In this document: one piece after another, positions 1 through 5,162 of the stretch
How the letters are laid out: every line of letters begins with the position of its first letter
Position numbering within the stretch: the stretch's first letter is position 1
Assembly: GCA_011375275.1 (NCBI GenBank)
Contig: DRLW01000234.1
Span: forward strand, 1-5,162
DNA from: Bacteroidota bacterium
GTDB lineage: Bacteria; Zhuqueibacterota; Zhuqueibacteria; Zhuqueibacterales; Geothermadaptataceae
Direction of reading: 5' to 3'
Length of the DNA stretch: 5,162 nt
Program-made: the position numbers and the translations under genes
The notes under the pieces: generated by a model
The model's input: the letters and a program-made list of their open reading frames with translations, nothing else
What the model was told of the DNA's origin: nothing
The model's database searches: none

Positions 1-1
1 C

Positions 2-457
2 GATATCGGCGTGCAATCCAATCCGTGGAGCGATCTGTACCTGGGTGCTACGTTGCAGGATATCACCACTACTATTCTCGCCTGGAACACGGGTCGAAAG
101 GAAATTATCTACCCGACTCTGAAATTAGGAGCAGGGCTGCCGATCTACAGCAAGCGGTTACAGGGAAAGCTGCTTTTGATCACCGATGCAGATTTCGATT
201 TCGACAACCAGGGCAGCGCTGCCCAGTTTGCCAGCGGGGCGCTCAGCATGGACCTGCACATCGGCGTCGAGTACGAGTATCGCGAGCGGCTGGCTGTACG
301 CCTCGGCAGCGATGCCGGCATGTTTACCGCCGGAGCCGGTTTGCGCATCGGACACCTGCAAGTCGATTATGCTTTTCTCAACAACACAGAGCTGGCTACA
401 TCACACCGGATTTCTGCTTCGTTTGTGCTGGAGAAAAAGCGTTATCGCCGGCGCTGA
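2..457 (+). CDS. PorV/PorQ-like outer-membrane beta-barrel protein, C-terminal part (5' end outside window)
   Basis: The reading frame is open from the first base, so the start lies upstream; 151 residues are visible. The visible GTG at 11 is probably an internal Val (context DIGVQ), not the start. The sequence shows alternating hydrophobic/polar strands ending in Gly or aromatic residues: DLYLGATLQDI (residues 11-21), a W-N-T-G turn (28-31), then strands such as LHIGVEYEY, MFTAGAGLRIG and LQVDYAFL, closing with SHRISASFVL. This layout matches the end of PorV/PorQ (UPF0164) proteins, whose last strand usually contains H-R-I-S. Family members sit in the outer membrane, and some act with type IX secretion; the role here is unknown. 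The basic tail KKRYRRR after the last strand is unusual, since barrels normally end on an aromatic residue. Another small barrel family is possible. Confidence 0.68.
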   Translation, partial: DIGVQSNPWSDLYLGATLQDITTTILAWNTGRKEIIYPTLKLGAGLPIYSKRLQGKLLLITDADFDFDNQGSAAQFASGALSMDLHIGVEYEYRERLAVRLGSDAGMFTAGAGLRIGHLQVDYAFLNNTELATSHRISASFVLEKKRYRRR

Positions 458-717
458 AAAGTGCTTCCTAAATCTCAAAAAAGTTCTGCCGGCATCCTGC
501 TGTCTCTGAGAGAAGCGCGCATCTGTGAATCAGACCGGTAATGCTGCTCCTATTTTTTTTGCGACGTGCTGATCATTTCGGGGGGGGCTATATGGCTAAT
601 ATTCTCCTTTTCGGCTCATTTCCTGCTGGTTTTCCTGCCTGAGAACTCACCTTGTACTCACGCTCCAGAGATTTATTATTATTATGTATTTACGTGCGAA
701 AAATCCGCAAAAACAAT
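458..717. other. Gene-free upstream part of the 621-bp intergenic region
   Basis: I see no gene on either strand. A T8 run (553-560) follows the barrel gene, but no stable GC-rich hairpin sits directly before it, so it is not called a terminator. A G8 run lies at 580-587. Two short tandem repeats occur: TTTCCTGC at 619-626 and 631-638 (period 12), and ACTCAC at 645-650 and 656-661 (period 11, about one helical turn). A (TTA)4 microsatellite is at 673-684. A5 tracts at 699-703 and 709-713 are phased by 10 bp and lie just upstream of a strong promoter, where an UP element or intrinsic bend would sit. The composition changes from mixed to AT-rich towards 670-760. Confidence 0.6.
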
Positions 718-746
718 TTGACTCTTCTCAAAATAATTACTATAAT
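718..746 (+). promoter_or_regulatory. Strong sigma-70 type promoter (TTGACT - 17 bp - TATAAT)
   Basis: The -35 box TTGACT (718-723) matches the TTGACA consensus at five of six bases. The spacer is exactly 17 bp, and the -10 box TATAAT (741-746) is a perfect match. The downstream discriminator is AT-rich, and transcription would start near 751-754. Two A5 tracts 10 bp apart just upstream (699-713) fit an UP element. It faces the yicC-gmk-rpoZ-udg-dnaB cluster and is the best promoter I can see, so it probably drives all five genes with a leader of about 325 nt. In Bacteroidota proper the main sigma factor uses TTTG / TAnnTTTG instead, so an E. coli-like promoter would argue against that phylum. 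A short RNA ending in the leader is the alternative. Confidence 0.72.
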
Positions 747-762
747 TTAAGTCAATTTTAAA

Positions 763-811
763 CCGTGAGTTAGGCAGACTACCCTTCGGGTATCCAGTTA
801 ACTCAGCACGG
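763..811 (+). other. Stem-loop at the start of the predicted leader RNA
   Basis: CCGTGAGTTA (763-772) can pair with TAACTCAGCACGG (799-811) through ten base pairs with a three-base bulge on the 3' side; TGAGTTA/TAACTCA (766-772/799-805) is a perfect seven-bp core. Inside it, TACCC-TTC-GGGTA (780-792) forms a second perfect five-bp stem. The structure begins about ten bases after the predicted transcription start. A short T4 run (819-822) follows seven bases after the stem, too far and too short for a convincing intrinsic terminator. I do not recognise a known riboswitch. It could be a 5' stabilising hairpin, a regulatory leader or a small RNA. Confidence 0.45.
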
Positions 812-1017
812 GTGCCCCTTTTCAACCAGTTTGTTTGAGCGCAACACGTGCCAGCATCAGCACCGTCATTCCGGTTTCCGCGTAGCGGAAGACCGGAATC
901 CCCCAGACTCAGGCACGTGCTCGAAAAGATGAGATTCCGGCACTGCGCTTCACCTGGCCGGAATGACAGAAGGTGGTATCCGGCTCAGACCCGGTTAGCT
1001 GAGTTAAGTTGATAACC
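788..1017. repeat. Imperfect terminal inverted repeats bounding a ~230-bp MITE-like element
   Basis: The left end (788-813) and the reverse complement of the right end (989-1017) share the order GGTATC, a three-base spacer, TTAACTCAGC, then CGGGT, with small indels. The core TTAACTCAGC (798-807) / GCTGAGTTAA (998-1007) is a perfect ten-bp inverted repeat. There is no open reading frame between the ends, so it cannot encode a transposase; a non-autonomous miniature element is one reading, an RNA fold the other. I found no obvious target-site duplication. Its left end overlaps the 3' arm of the leader stem-loop, so the exact boundary is uncertain. Confidence 0.42.
865..967. repeat. REP/MITE-like nested palindrome with GTCATTCCGG / CCGGAATGAC arms
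   Basis: GTCATTCCGG (865-874) and CCGGAATGAC (958-967) are a perfect ten-bp inverted repeat. Within it, 868-899 folds as a near-perfect hairpin: ATTCCGGT + TTCCGC on the left, loop GTA, GCGGAA + G bulge + ACCGGAAT on the right (14 bp in total). A second hairpin uses ATTCCGG (934-940) and CCGGAAT (958-964). CACGTGCC (845-852) and GGCACGTG (912-919) add a further pairing around the first hairpin. Dispersed non-coding elements with GTCATTCC...GGAATGAC ends are common in many bacterial genomes, so this is probably one copy of a family. No T-tract follows either hairpin, so it is not a terminator. Confidence 0.62.
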
Positions 1018-1033
1018 AGCAGAGGACCCGGTT
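988..1033 (+). repeat. Direct repeat GACCCGGTT, two copies 37 bp apart
   Basis: GACCCGGTT is found at 988-996 and again at 1025-1033, flanking the right end of the inverted-repeat element (which ends near 1017). The spacing is not a simple duplication of the target beside the element. It may be chance, an operator pair or a leftover of insertion. The second copy runs into TTGACA (1032-1037). Confidence 0.3.
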
Positions 1034-1078
1034 GACAGTATTTCTCCTCAGCGAAACAGACATCATCAGGAAAACTTC

Positions 1079-1957
1079 ATGATCATCAGCATGACAGGCT
1101 TCGGGCGTGGGGTAAGCAGTACGGAACAGTACGAAGCGCAGGTCGAGGTGCGGACGGTGAACCACCGCTTTCTCGACTTTACCATCAAACTGCCGAAAGC
1201 ATTTGAAACCCGTGAGTCAGATATCCGCGATATAGCCCGCAAGCATGTGATCCGGGGGCGGGTGAACATCAACATTACCCTGAAAGAAGCCGACGAGGCT
1301 CCTGTTCAGCTCGATATCAACGAGGCTGTGGTGAAAAGTTACCGCAACCTGCTGGACAGCATCCGTGCAGCAGCCGGGATCGCAGAGCCGGTCCGGCTCG
1401 AGCATCTGCTCAATTTCGGCGATATTTTTGTGCAGCCCGATGCCGCTGAACTGCCTGAAGAAGCGTGGCAGTGCACCGCTGAAGCCATCGAGCAGGCGTT
1501 TGTGGAATTGAACGCCATGCGCAAGCGTGAAGGCGCTGAAATAGAGAAAGACCTGCGCAGCCGAATCGATAACCTCGGCTCGCTGATCGAGCAGATCGAG
1601 ACTCTGGCTGCCGGCCGGAGCCAGGAGGAGTTTGTCAAACTCAAGGGCCGCATCGATGCCATGCTCGATTCCGGCGAACTCGACCCGGCACGTCTCGAAC
1701 TTGAAATCGCGCTTCTGGCCGATCGGGTCGATGTCACAGAAGAATGTATCCGTTTCAAAAGTCATAACACGCTGTTTGTCGAATCACTGGCACAACCCGA
1801 GTCTGTGGGGCGCAAGCTGAATTTTCTCCTGCAGGAAATGAACCGGGAAGCGAATACCATCGGTGCCAAAGCAAGTAATGCTGAGATCGCGCACCTCGTC
1901 GTTCTGCTCAAAGAAGAAGTCGAGAAGTTGCGCGAGCAAATTCAAAATATAGAATAA
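1079..1957 (+). CDS. yicC: YicC family endoribonuclease
   Basis: The product has 292 residues, the usual length. The N-terminal YicC domain opens with MIISMTGFGRG, the family signature, followed by VEVRTVNHRFLDFTIKLP (about 22-39). The C-terminal DUF1732 domain has LELEIALLADRVDVTEE (206-222), SHN (228-230) and the highly conserved GRKLNFLLQEMNREANTIG (244-262), then a charged helix to the end. The family cleaves RNA; in E. coli YicC promotes decay of the small RNA RyhB together with PNPase, but substrates here are unknown. The ATG at 1079 is chosen because it gives the full family N-terminus and has CAGGA eight or so bases upstream. It is the first gene of the cluster; gmk starts five bases after its stop. 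Confidence 0.95.
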   Translation: MIISMTGFGRGVSSTEQYEAQVEVRTVNHRFLDFTIKLPKAFETRESDIRDIARKHVIRGRVNINITLKEADEAPVQLDINEAVVKSYRNLLDSIRAAAGIAEPVRLEHLLNFGDIFVQPDAAELPEEAWQCTAEAIEQAFVELNAMRKREGAEIEKDLRSRIDNLGSLIEQIETLAAGRSQEEFVKLKGRIDAMLDSGELDPARLELEIALLADRVDVTEECIRFKSHNTLFVESLAQPESVGRKLNFLLQEMNREANTIGAKASNAEIAHLVVLLKEEVEKLREQIQNIE

Positions 1958-1962
1958 TCCAC

Positions 1963-2562
1963 GTGAACGAACAAGGCCTACTGGTCGTCATCTCTGCGCC
2001 ATCGGGAGGCGGCAAGACGACGATCATCCGAAAAGTGCTCGAACGGCACGATCCGCGTTTTGTCTATTCGGTTTCCTGCACGACGAGAAAACCCCGTCAA
2101 AACGAAGTCGATGGTAAAGACTACTTTTTTCTGAGCGAAGCGGAGTTCAAAAAACGAATTGCAGAGGGAGAGTTTATCGAGTGGGCGATCGTGCACGACA
2201 ATTACTACGGCACCAGCCGGGCAACCATCGATCATTTTCTCCGCCAGGGCAAGGTTGTTCTGCTCGATATTGATATCCAGGGGGGCATCGAAGTCAAGCG
2301 TATCTATGGCGATCAGGCTTTGCTGATCTTCATCAAACCGCCCTCGATGCACGACCTTGAGCGCCGCTTGCGCTCCCGGCAATCAGACTCCGACGCCGTC
2401 ATACGCAAACGCCTTGAAAATGCCCGCCATGAGCTGGAAAAGCAGTCGCAGTATGATGCCGTCATCACCAACGATATACTTGAAAATACAGTCGATCAAG
2501 TCATCGAAACGATCGAGAAGAAAATAGCAGAACTATCACAAACCGAGAGCATCAGGAGGTAA
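1963..2562 (+). CDS. gmk: Guanylate kinase
   Basis: This cytoplasmic enzyme transfers phosphate from ATP to GMP (or dGMP), giving GDP for GTP, dGTP and (p)ppGpp supply. The 199 residues match the family length. The P-loop is APSGGGKTT (12-20; consensus GPSGAGKGT). The GMP-binding segment is SVSCTTRKPRQNEVDGKDYF (36-55), in which Asn47 stands where Gly is usual before the conserved Glu. GEFIEWAIVHDNYYGT (69-84) and LLDIDIQGG (100-108) complete the nucleotide site, and RLRSRQSDSDAVIRKRL (135-151) is the lid. The start is a GTG five bases after the yicC stop with no clear Shine-Dalgarno, so translation is probably coupled to yicC. The gene ends AGG AGG TAA, which doubles as the next gene's ribosome-binding site. 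Confidence 0.97.
   Translation: MNEQGLLVVISAPSGGGKTTIIRKVLERHDPRFVYSVSCTTRKPRQNEVDGKDYFFLSEAEFKKRIAEGEFIEWAIVHDNYYGTSRATIDHFLRQGKVVLLDIDIQGGIEVKRIYGDQALLIFIKPPSMHDLERRLRSRQSDSDAVIRKRLENARHELEKQSQYDAVITNDILENTVDQVIETIEKKIAELSQTESIRR
2554..2560 (+). promoter_or_regulatory. Consensus Shine-Dalgarno AGGAGGT for rpoZ, inside the end of gmk
   Basis: AGGAGGT lies eight bases before the rpoZ ATG at 2569. It covers the last two gmk codons (two AGG arginines) and the first base of its stop. It is the strongest ribosome-binding site in the window and fixes the rpoZ start at 2569 rather than the Met seven codons in. Confidence 0.88.
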
Positions 2563-2568
2563 CACCCA

Positions 2569-2856
2569 ATGGCATCAACAATTTCGATGGAAATTTTCGA
2601 AAAGCACGCGGAAAATGTCTATGAAGCGATCATCATGATTGCCCGGCGCGCCCGGCAAATCAACTCTGATTACAAAATCATGATAGAACGAGAGTTCGGC
2701 TACATGGATATGAACGAAGACTTCGAAGATGAAGAAACCGAACAGCATGATATCGTCGAGCTGCTGAGTTCTTTGCCCAAACCGCCTTCCAAAGCCCTGG
2801 AAGAATTCATGAATGGTGAGCTCGTCGTTGAGTACGCTGACGAAAACGTCAACTGA
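2569..2856 (+). CDS. rpoZ: RNA polymerase omega subunit
   Basis: The 95-residue product has the omega core: NVYEAIIMIARRARQIN (16-32) holds the conserved A-R-x-A-R-Q-I helix that contacts the beta-prime subunit, and KPPSKALEEFMNGELVVEY (71-89) matches the family C-terminus (K-P-x-x-x-A-L-x-E-x-x-x-G). Omega helps assemble and stabilise RNA polymerase and in many bacteria forms part of a ppGpp site. Between the two blocks lies a strongly acidic stretch (about 46-61, MDMNEDFEDEETEQHD). Position directly after gmk is the classic gmk-rpoZ arrangement and supports the call for a short, divergent protein. The start is set by the consensus ribosome-binding site. Confidence 0.88.
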   Translation: MASTISMEIFEKHAENVYEAIIMIARRARQINSDYKIMIEREFGYMDMNEDFEDEETEQHDIVELLSSLPKPPSKALEEFMNGELVVEYADENVN

Positions 2857-2924
2857 TCTGATTCTATCAGAGCAAACAGAGCCCATAAATCAGATTTTGG
2901 ATTTCACAGAGTAGAAAATCCTAT
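2857..2924 (+). other. 68-bp spacer between rpoZ and udg with small inverted repeats
   Basis: This is the longest gap inside the cluster. TCTGAT-TCT-ATCAGA (2857-2871) is a six-bp stem right after the rpoZ stop, and GATTTT (2893-2898) can pair with AAAATC (2915-2920) just before the udg start. No T-tract follows the first stem and no good promoter is visible, so transcription probably reads through. The second pairing would sit over the weak udg ribosome-binding region. Confidence 0.35.
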
Positions 2925-3725
2925 ATGGTCAATAGTTTAGACACGCTCGCAGCATTCTGGCAGCAGCAGAGCGAACTTTATGGTGATGCTGCGCTGCTCG
3001 GCATTCCCCGCGGCACAGCTTCTTTTACAGAGCAGCCGAATGTACTGCCCGTGGTGACGCCTGAGCTGGCGCGGGAGACCGCCCCTGAGGCAGAGCAGCC
3101 GGTGGTGGCAGCGAAGAGCAGGAAGAAAACGCTGGCGGATGTTGCTGCTGAGGCAGGGGCATGCACGGCGTGTGGCCTCTCGCGAGCACGCACAAAGGTT
3201 GTTTTCGGGAATGGCAGTGAAAAACCACGCATACTCTTTGTCGGTGAAGCACCGGACAAAGACGATGATGCTTCGGGTCTGCCGTTCACAGGCCAGGTCG
3301 GGGCGCTTTTCGACCGCATGCTGACGCGCATGGGTTTTGCGCGCGGCGAGGTGTATATCACATTTCCCGTCAAATGCAAACCGCCGGCGAACAGGCAGCC
3401 TGCAGCGGATGAGCTGAGCGCGTGCCATTCTTTTTTGCAGCAGCAGATCAGCTTGCTGCAGCCGCGCTATATTTTTTGTCTGGGCCGGGTCGCGGCTGCC
3501 TCGGTTCTGAACACCAGCGCTGATATCGATACGCTGCGCAGCAGCGAGCACCAGTACAAAGGAATCCGGGTTTTTGTGACCCATAATCCTGCTGCCCTGC
3601 TGCACAACCAGGGACTGTTCTGGGCGGTTTTCGAAGATATGAAGCGGTTTCGTGCTGTTTATGACCGCGAGATTGGCGATAAACCACCGATGCCGGATGC
3701 GGCAAAGCCGGGTAAAAATGGCTGA
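2925..3725 (+). CDS. udg: Family 4 (Fe-S) uracil-DNA glycosylase homologue, divergent active site
   Basis: Family 4 enzymes cut uracil from DNA, starting base-excision repair. The 266 residues have an N-terminal extension: a helix (1-24), then an Ala/Glu/Pro-rich linker to about 67. The glycosylase domain follows. All four expected [4Fe-4S] ligands are seen: C80 and C83 (CTACGL), C151 (VKCKPP) and C167. LFVGEAPDKDDD (104-115) is motif 1, GLPFTGQVG (118-126) matches G-x-P-F-V-G-x-A-G, and VTHNPAALL (218-226) is motif 2. Three sites differ from consensus: GEAPD instead of GEAPG, YITF (144-147) instead of YITN, and Asn221-Pro where His-Pro is usual. The fold is secure, but uracil removal is less so. 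The ATG at 2925 has only weak Shine-Dalgarno support. The end overlaps the dnaB start by eight bases. Confidence 0.87.
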   Translation: MVNSLDTLAAFWQQQSELYGDAALLGIPRGTASFTEQPNVLPVVTPELARETAPEAEQPVVAAKSRKKTLADVAAEAGACTACGLSRARTKVVFGNGSEKPRILFVGEAPDKDDDASGLPFTGQVGALFDRMLTRMGFARGEVYITFPVKCKPPANRQPAADELSACHSFLQQQISLLQPRYIFCLGRVAAASVLNTSADIDTLRSSEHQYKGIRVFVTHNPAALLHNQGLFWAVFEDMKRFRAVYDREIGDKPPMPDAAKPGKNG

Positions 3726-5130
3726 CAAAAACGCAAAGAAACAGAAAAAAAACTCACAGGCGGCTGGCGAAGCAGTCCAGTTTGATCGTATTCCACCCCA
3801 GGACCTTGATGCAGAGAAAGCAGTTCTCGGCAGTATGTTGATCGAGTCTGCTGCGGTTGGTAAAGCGATCGAGCTGCTGGAAGCGGAAGATTTTTATAAA
3901 CTCGGCCATCAGGAAATATTCCGCGCAGCCGTGACCCTGTTCAACCGTACAGAGCCTGTCGATGTTCTCACCGTTGGGGCGGAGCTCGCAAAAGCGGGAT
4001 TGCTGGAGGAGATCGGAGGGAACTATTACCTGTCTGAGCTGGCGACTTCGGTGCCGACCGCTGCCAATGTCGAGTATCATGCCCGCATTATTTTGGAGAA
4101 ATCACTTTTCCGGCGTTTGATTACGATTTCGACTGAAGTCATCGGCATGGCGTATGAAAATGCCGAGTCTGCATCAGACGTCATCGACTCGGCTGAGCAG
4201 AAGATTTTTTCTCTTTCCGAACGCGGAATGCGCAAGGGCTTCAGTCATATCAGCCCGATCCTGAAAGAGACCTTTAATACCATCGAAGGCTTTCATCAAC
4301 GCGATGGCTCTGTGACCGGCGTGCCGAGTGGGTTCGATGCCCTGGACAAGATGACCTCCGGTTTTCAGAAATCAGACCTGGTCATCGTCGCAGGCCGGCC
4401 TTCGATGGGGAAGACGGCATTTTGTTTGAATATCGCCCGTAACGCTGCGGTCGATTATGGCGTTGGTGTCGGCATTTTCAGTTTAGAGATGGCCAGTTAT
4501 CAGCTTGCACTGCGTCTGTTGACCGCTGAAGCGCGTGTCGATGCCCACATGGTACGAACCGGCCAGTTGCCGCAGGAAAAGTGGGCAGACCTCAGCAGGG
4601 CGGCGGGGCGGCTGTACGATGCACCGATCTATATCGATGATACGGCAGGTATCAGCTTGCTGGAGCTGAGAGCCAAAGCCCGGCGGCTGATGGCTGAGCA
4701 CAAGATCGGGCTGATCGTCATCGACTATCTGCAGTTGATTCACGGCCCGCGCAACGAAAGCCGGCAAAACGAGATTTCGGCGATATCACAATCCCTGAAA
4801 GCGCTGGCAAAGGAACTGGACGTGCCTGTGATTGCCCTTTCCCAGCTTTCGCGAGCTGTTGAAGCGCGCACAGATAAGCGCCCCATGCTCTCTGACCTGC
4901 GCGAGTCCGGTGCCATCGAGCAGGATGCAGATGTTGTCATGTTCGTTTACCGCGATGATTTTTACGAAAAGCAGTCGGATAACGAGGGTATCGCCGAGAT
5001 CATCATCGGCAAGCAGAGAAACGGCCCGACCGGCACAGCCGAGCTGCGTTTTCTCAAGCAGTATGTCCTTTTCGCCAACCTTGCACCACATGGCGACGAG
5101 CAGTATTTCTCTGGCGGGCCGGGATTTTAG
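3718..5130 (+). CDS. dnaB: Replicative DNA helicase DnaB
   Basis: DnaB is the hexameric ring helicase that unwinds DNA at the fork and recruits primase. From the ATG at 3718 the protein has 470 residues. The frame stays open back to an ATG at 3652, but that adds 22 residues with no family resemblance and lies deep in udg. The N-terminal domain has RIPPQDLDAEKAVLGSML (24-41). The RecA-like ATPase has Walker A GRPSMGKT (226-233), SLEM with Glu257, Walker B LIVIDYLQL (332-340), LSQLSRAVE (374-382), SDLRESGAIEQDAD (392-405) and the arginine-finger loop KQRNGPTGT (432-440). All key residues look intact and there is no intein, although DnaB is a common intein host. The eight-base overlap with udg and a weak GGGT ribosome-binding site suggest translational coupling. 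Confidence 0.97.
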   Translation: MADKNAKKQKKNSQAAGEAVQFDRIPPQDLDAEKAVLGSMLIESAAVGKAIELLEAEDFYKLGHQEIFRAAVTLFNRTEPVDVLTVGAELAKAGLLEEIGGNYYLSELATSVPTAANVEYHARIILEKSLFRRLITISTEVIGMAYENAESASDVIDSAEQKIFSLSERGMRKGFSHISPILKETFNTIEGFHQRDGSVTGVPSGFDALDKMTSGFQKSDLVIVAGRPSMGKTAFCLNIARNAAVDYGVGVGIFSLEMASYQLALRLLTAEARVDAHMVRTGQLPQEKWADLSRAAGRLYDAPIYIDDTAGISLLELRAKARRLMAEHKIGLIVIDYLQLIHGPRNESRQNEISAISQSLKALAKELDVPVIALSQLSRAVEARTDKRPMLSDLRESGAIEQDADVVMFVYRDDFYEKQSDNEGIAEIIIGKQRNGPTGTAELRFLKQYVLFANLAPHGDEQYFSGGPGF

Positions 5131-5141
5131 TCGAGTACTCT

Positions 5142-5161
5142 GAGGGAGAGGTCATTACGTG
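5142..5161 (+). promoter_or_regulatory. Ribosome-binding site and GTG start of a further gene cut by the window edge
   Basis: A purine-rich GAGGGAGAGG (5142-5151) is followed after seven bases by GTG (5159-5161), eleven to thirty bases after the dnaB stop. The spacing is ideal for translation initiation, so the cluster probably continues with another co-transcribed gene. Only one codon is visible and nothing can be said about the product. Confidence 0.45.
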
Positions 5162-5162
5162 C

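Noticed and set aside
480..560. Intrinsic terminator of the barrel gene ending in the T8 run
   Set aside because: I found no stable GC-rich hairpin directly before the T run; the nearby inverted segments are short and badly placed.
868..967. CRISPR repeat or terminator reading of the palindromes
   Set aside because: There is no regular repeat-spacer pattern and no T-tract follows the hairpins on either strand.
1032..1060. Perfect -35 hexamer TTGACA just upstream of yicC
   Set aside because: At 16-18 bp spacing there is no acceptable -10 box (AACAGA at 17 bp), and the start point would fall next to the yicC ribosome-binding site.
1217..1765. 182-codon minus-strand open frame opposite yicC
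   Set aside because: yicC in the + frame is unmistakable from its motifs; the antisense frame shows no recognisable protein features.
2857..2871. Terminator after rpoZ (TCTGAT-TCT-ATCAGA)
   Set aside because: The stem is only six AT-rich base pairs and no T run follows, so read-through into udg is more likely.
3652..3717. Longer DnaB start at the ATG at 3652 (22 extra residues)
   Set aside because: The added residues resemble no DnaB N-terminus, would overlap udg by 74 bases, and the ATG at 3718 gives a normal-length protein.
2937..3728. Long open frame (263 codons) on the minus strand opposite udg
   Set aside because: It mirrors the coding frame of a recognised gene, has a Cys/Arg-rich composition typical of antisense shadows, and shows no domain or ribosome-binding site.

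Overview
The window is a piece of an ordinary bacterial chromosome carrying a housekeeping cluster, all on the + strand: the 3' end of an outer-membrane protein gene, a 621-bp gene-free region, then five tightly packed genes, yicC - gmk - rpoZ - uracil-DNA glycosylase - dnaB, and at the right edge the likely ribosome-binding site and start codon of a further gene. Reading the leftmost protein as a PorV/PorQ-type (UPF0164) beta-barrel points to the FCB side of the Bacteria (Bacteroidota/Chlorobiota relatives and candidate phyla such as Calditrichota, KSB1 or Marinimicrobia). The omega subunit also has the short form seen in those groups. This placement is inference; I cannot name a genus.

Left part (1-1078): the barrel gene ends at 457. 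The gap that follows is rich in signals. It holds T8 and G8 homopolymers, short tandem repeats, two A5 tracts one helical turn apart, and an almost perfect sigma-70 promoter (TTGACT, 17-bp spacer, TATAAT). Just downstream is a stem-loop at 763-811, then a nested palindromic, MITE/REP-like element with GTCATTCCGG / CCGGAATGAC arms inside longer imperfect terminal inverted repeats. If that promoter drives the cluster, yicC has a structured leader of about 325 nt.

Right part (1079-5162): YicC (RNA turnover), guanylate kinase (GMP to GDP), RNA polymerase omega, a family 4 Fe-S uracil-DNA glycosylase homologue and the replicative helicase DnaB are separated by 5, 6, 68 and -8 bp, consistent with one operon linking RNA decay, guanine nucleotide supply, transcription, base-excision repair and replication. 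The yicC-gmk-rpoZ order is widely conserved; udg and dnaB are the local extension.

I found no defence system, CRISPR array, tRNA/rRNA or complete transposon, and no convincing new multi-gene system. The two things most worth a second look are the promoter plus structured repeat-bearing leader (718-1078), and the glycosylase, which keeps all four cluster cysteines but departs from family 4 consensus at three active-site motifs.
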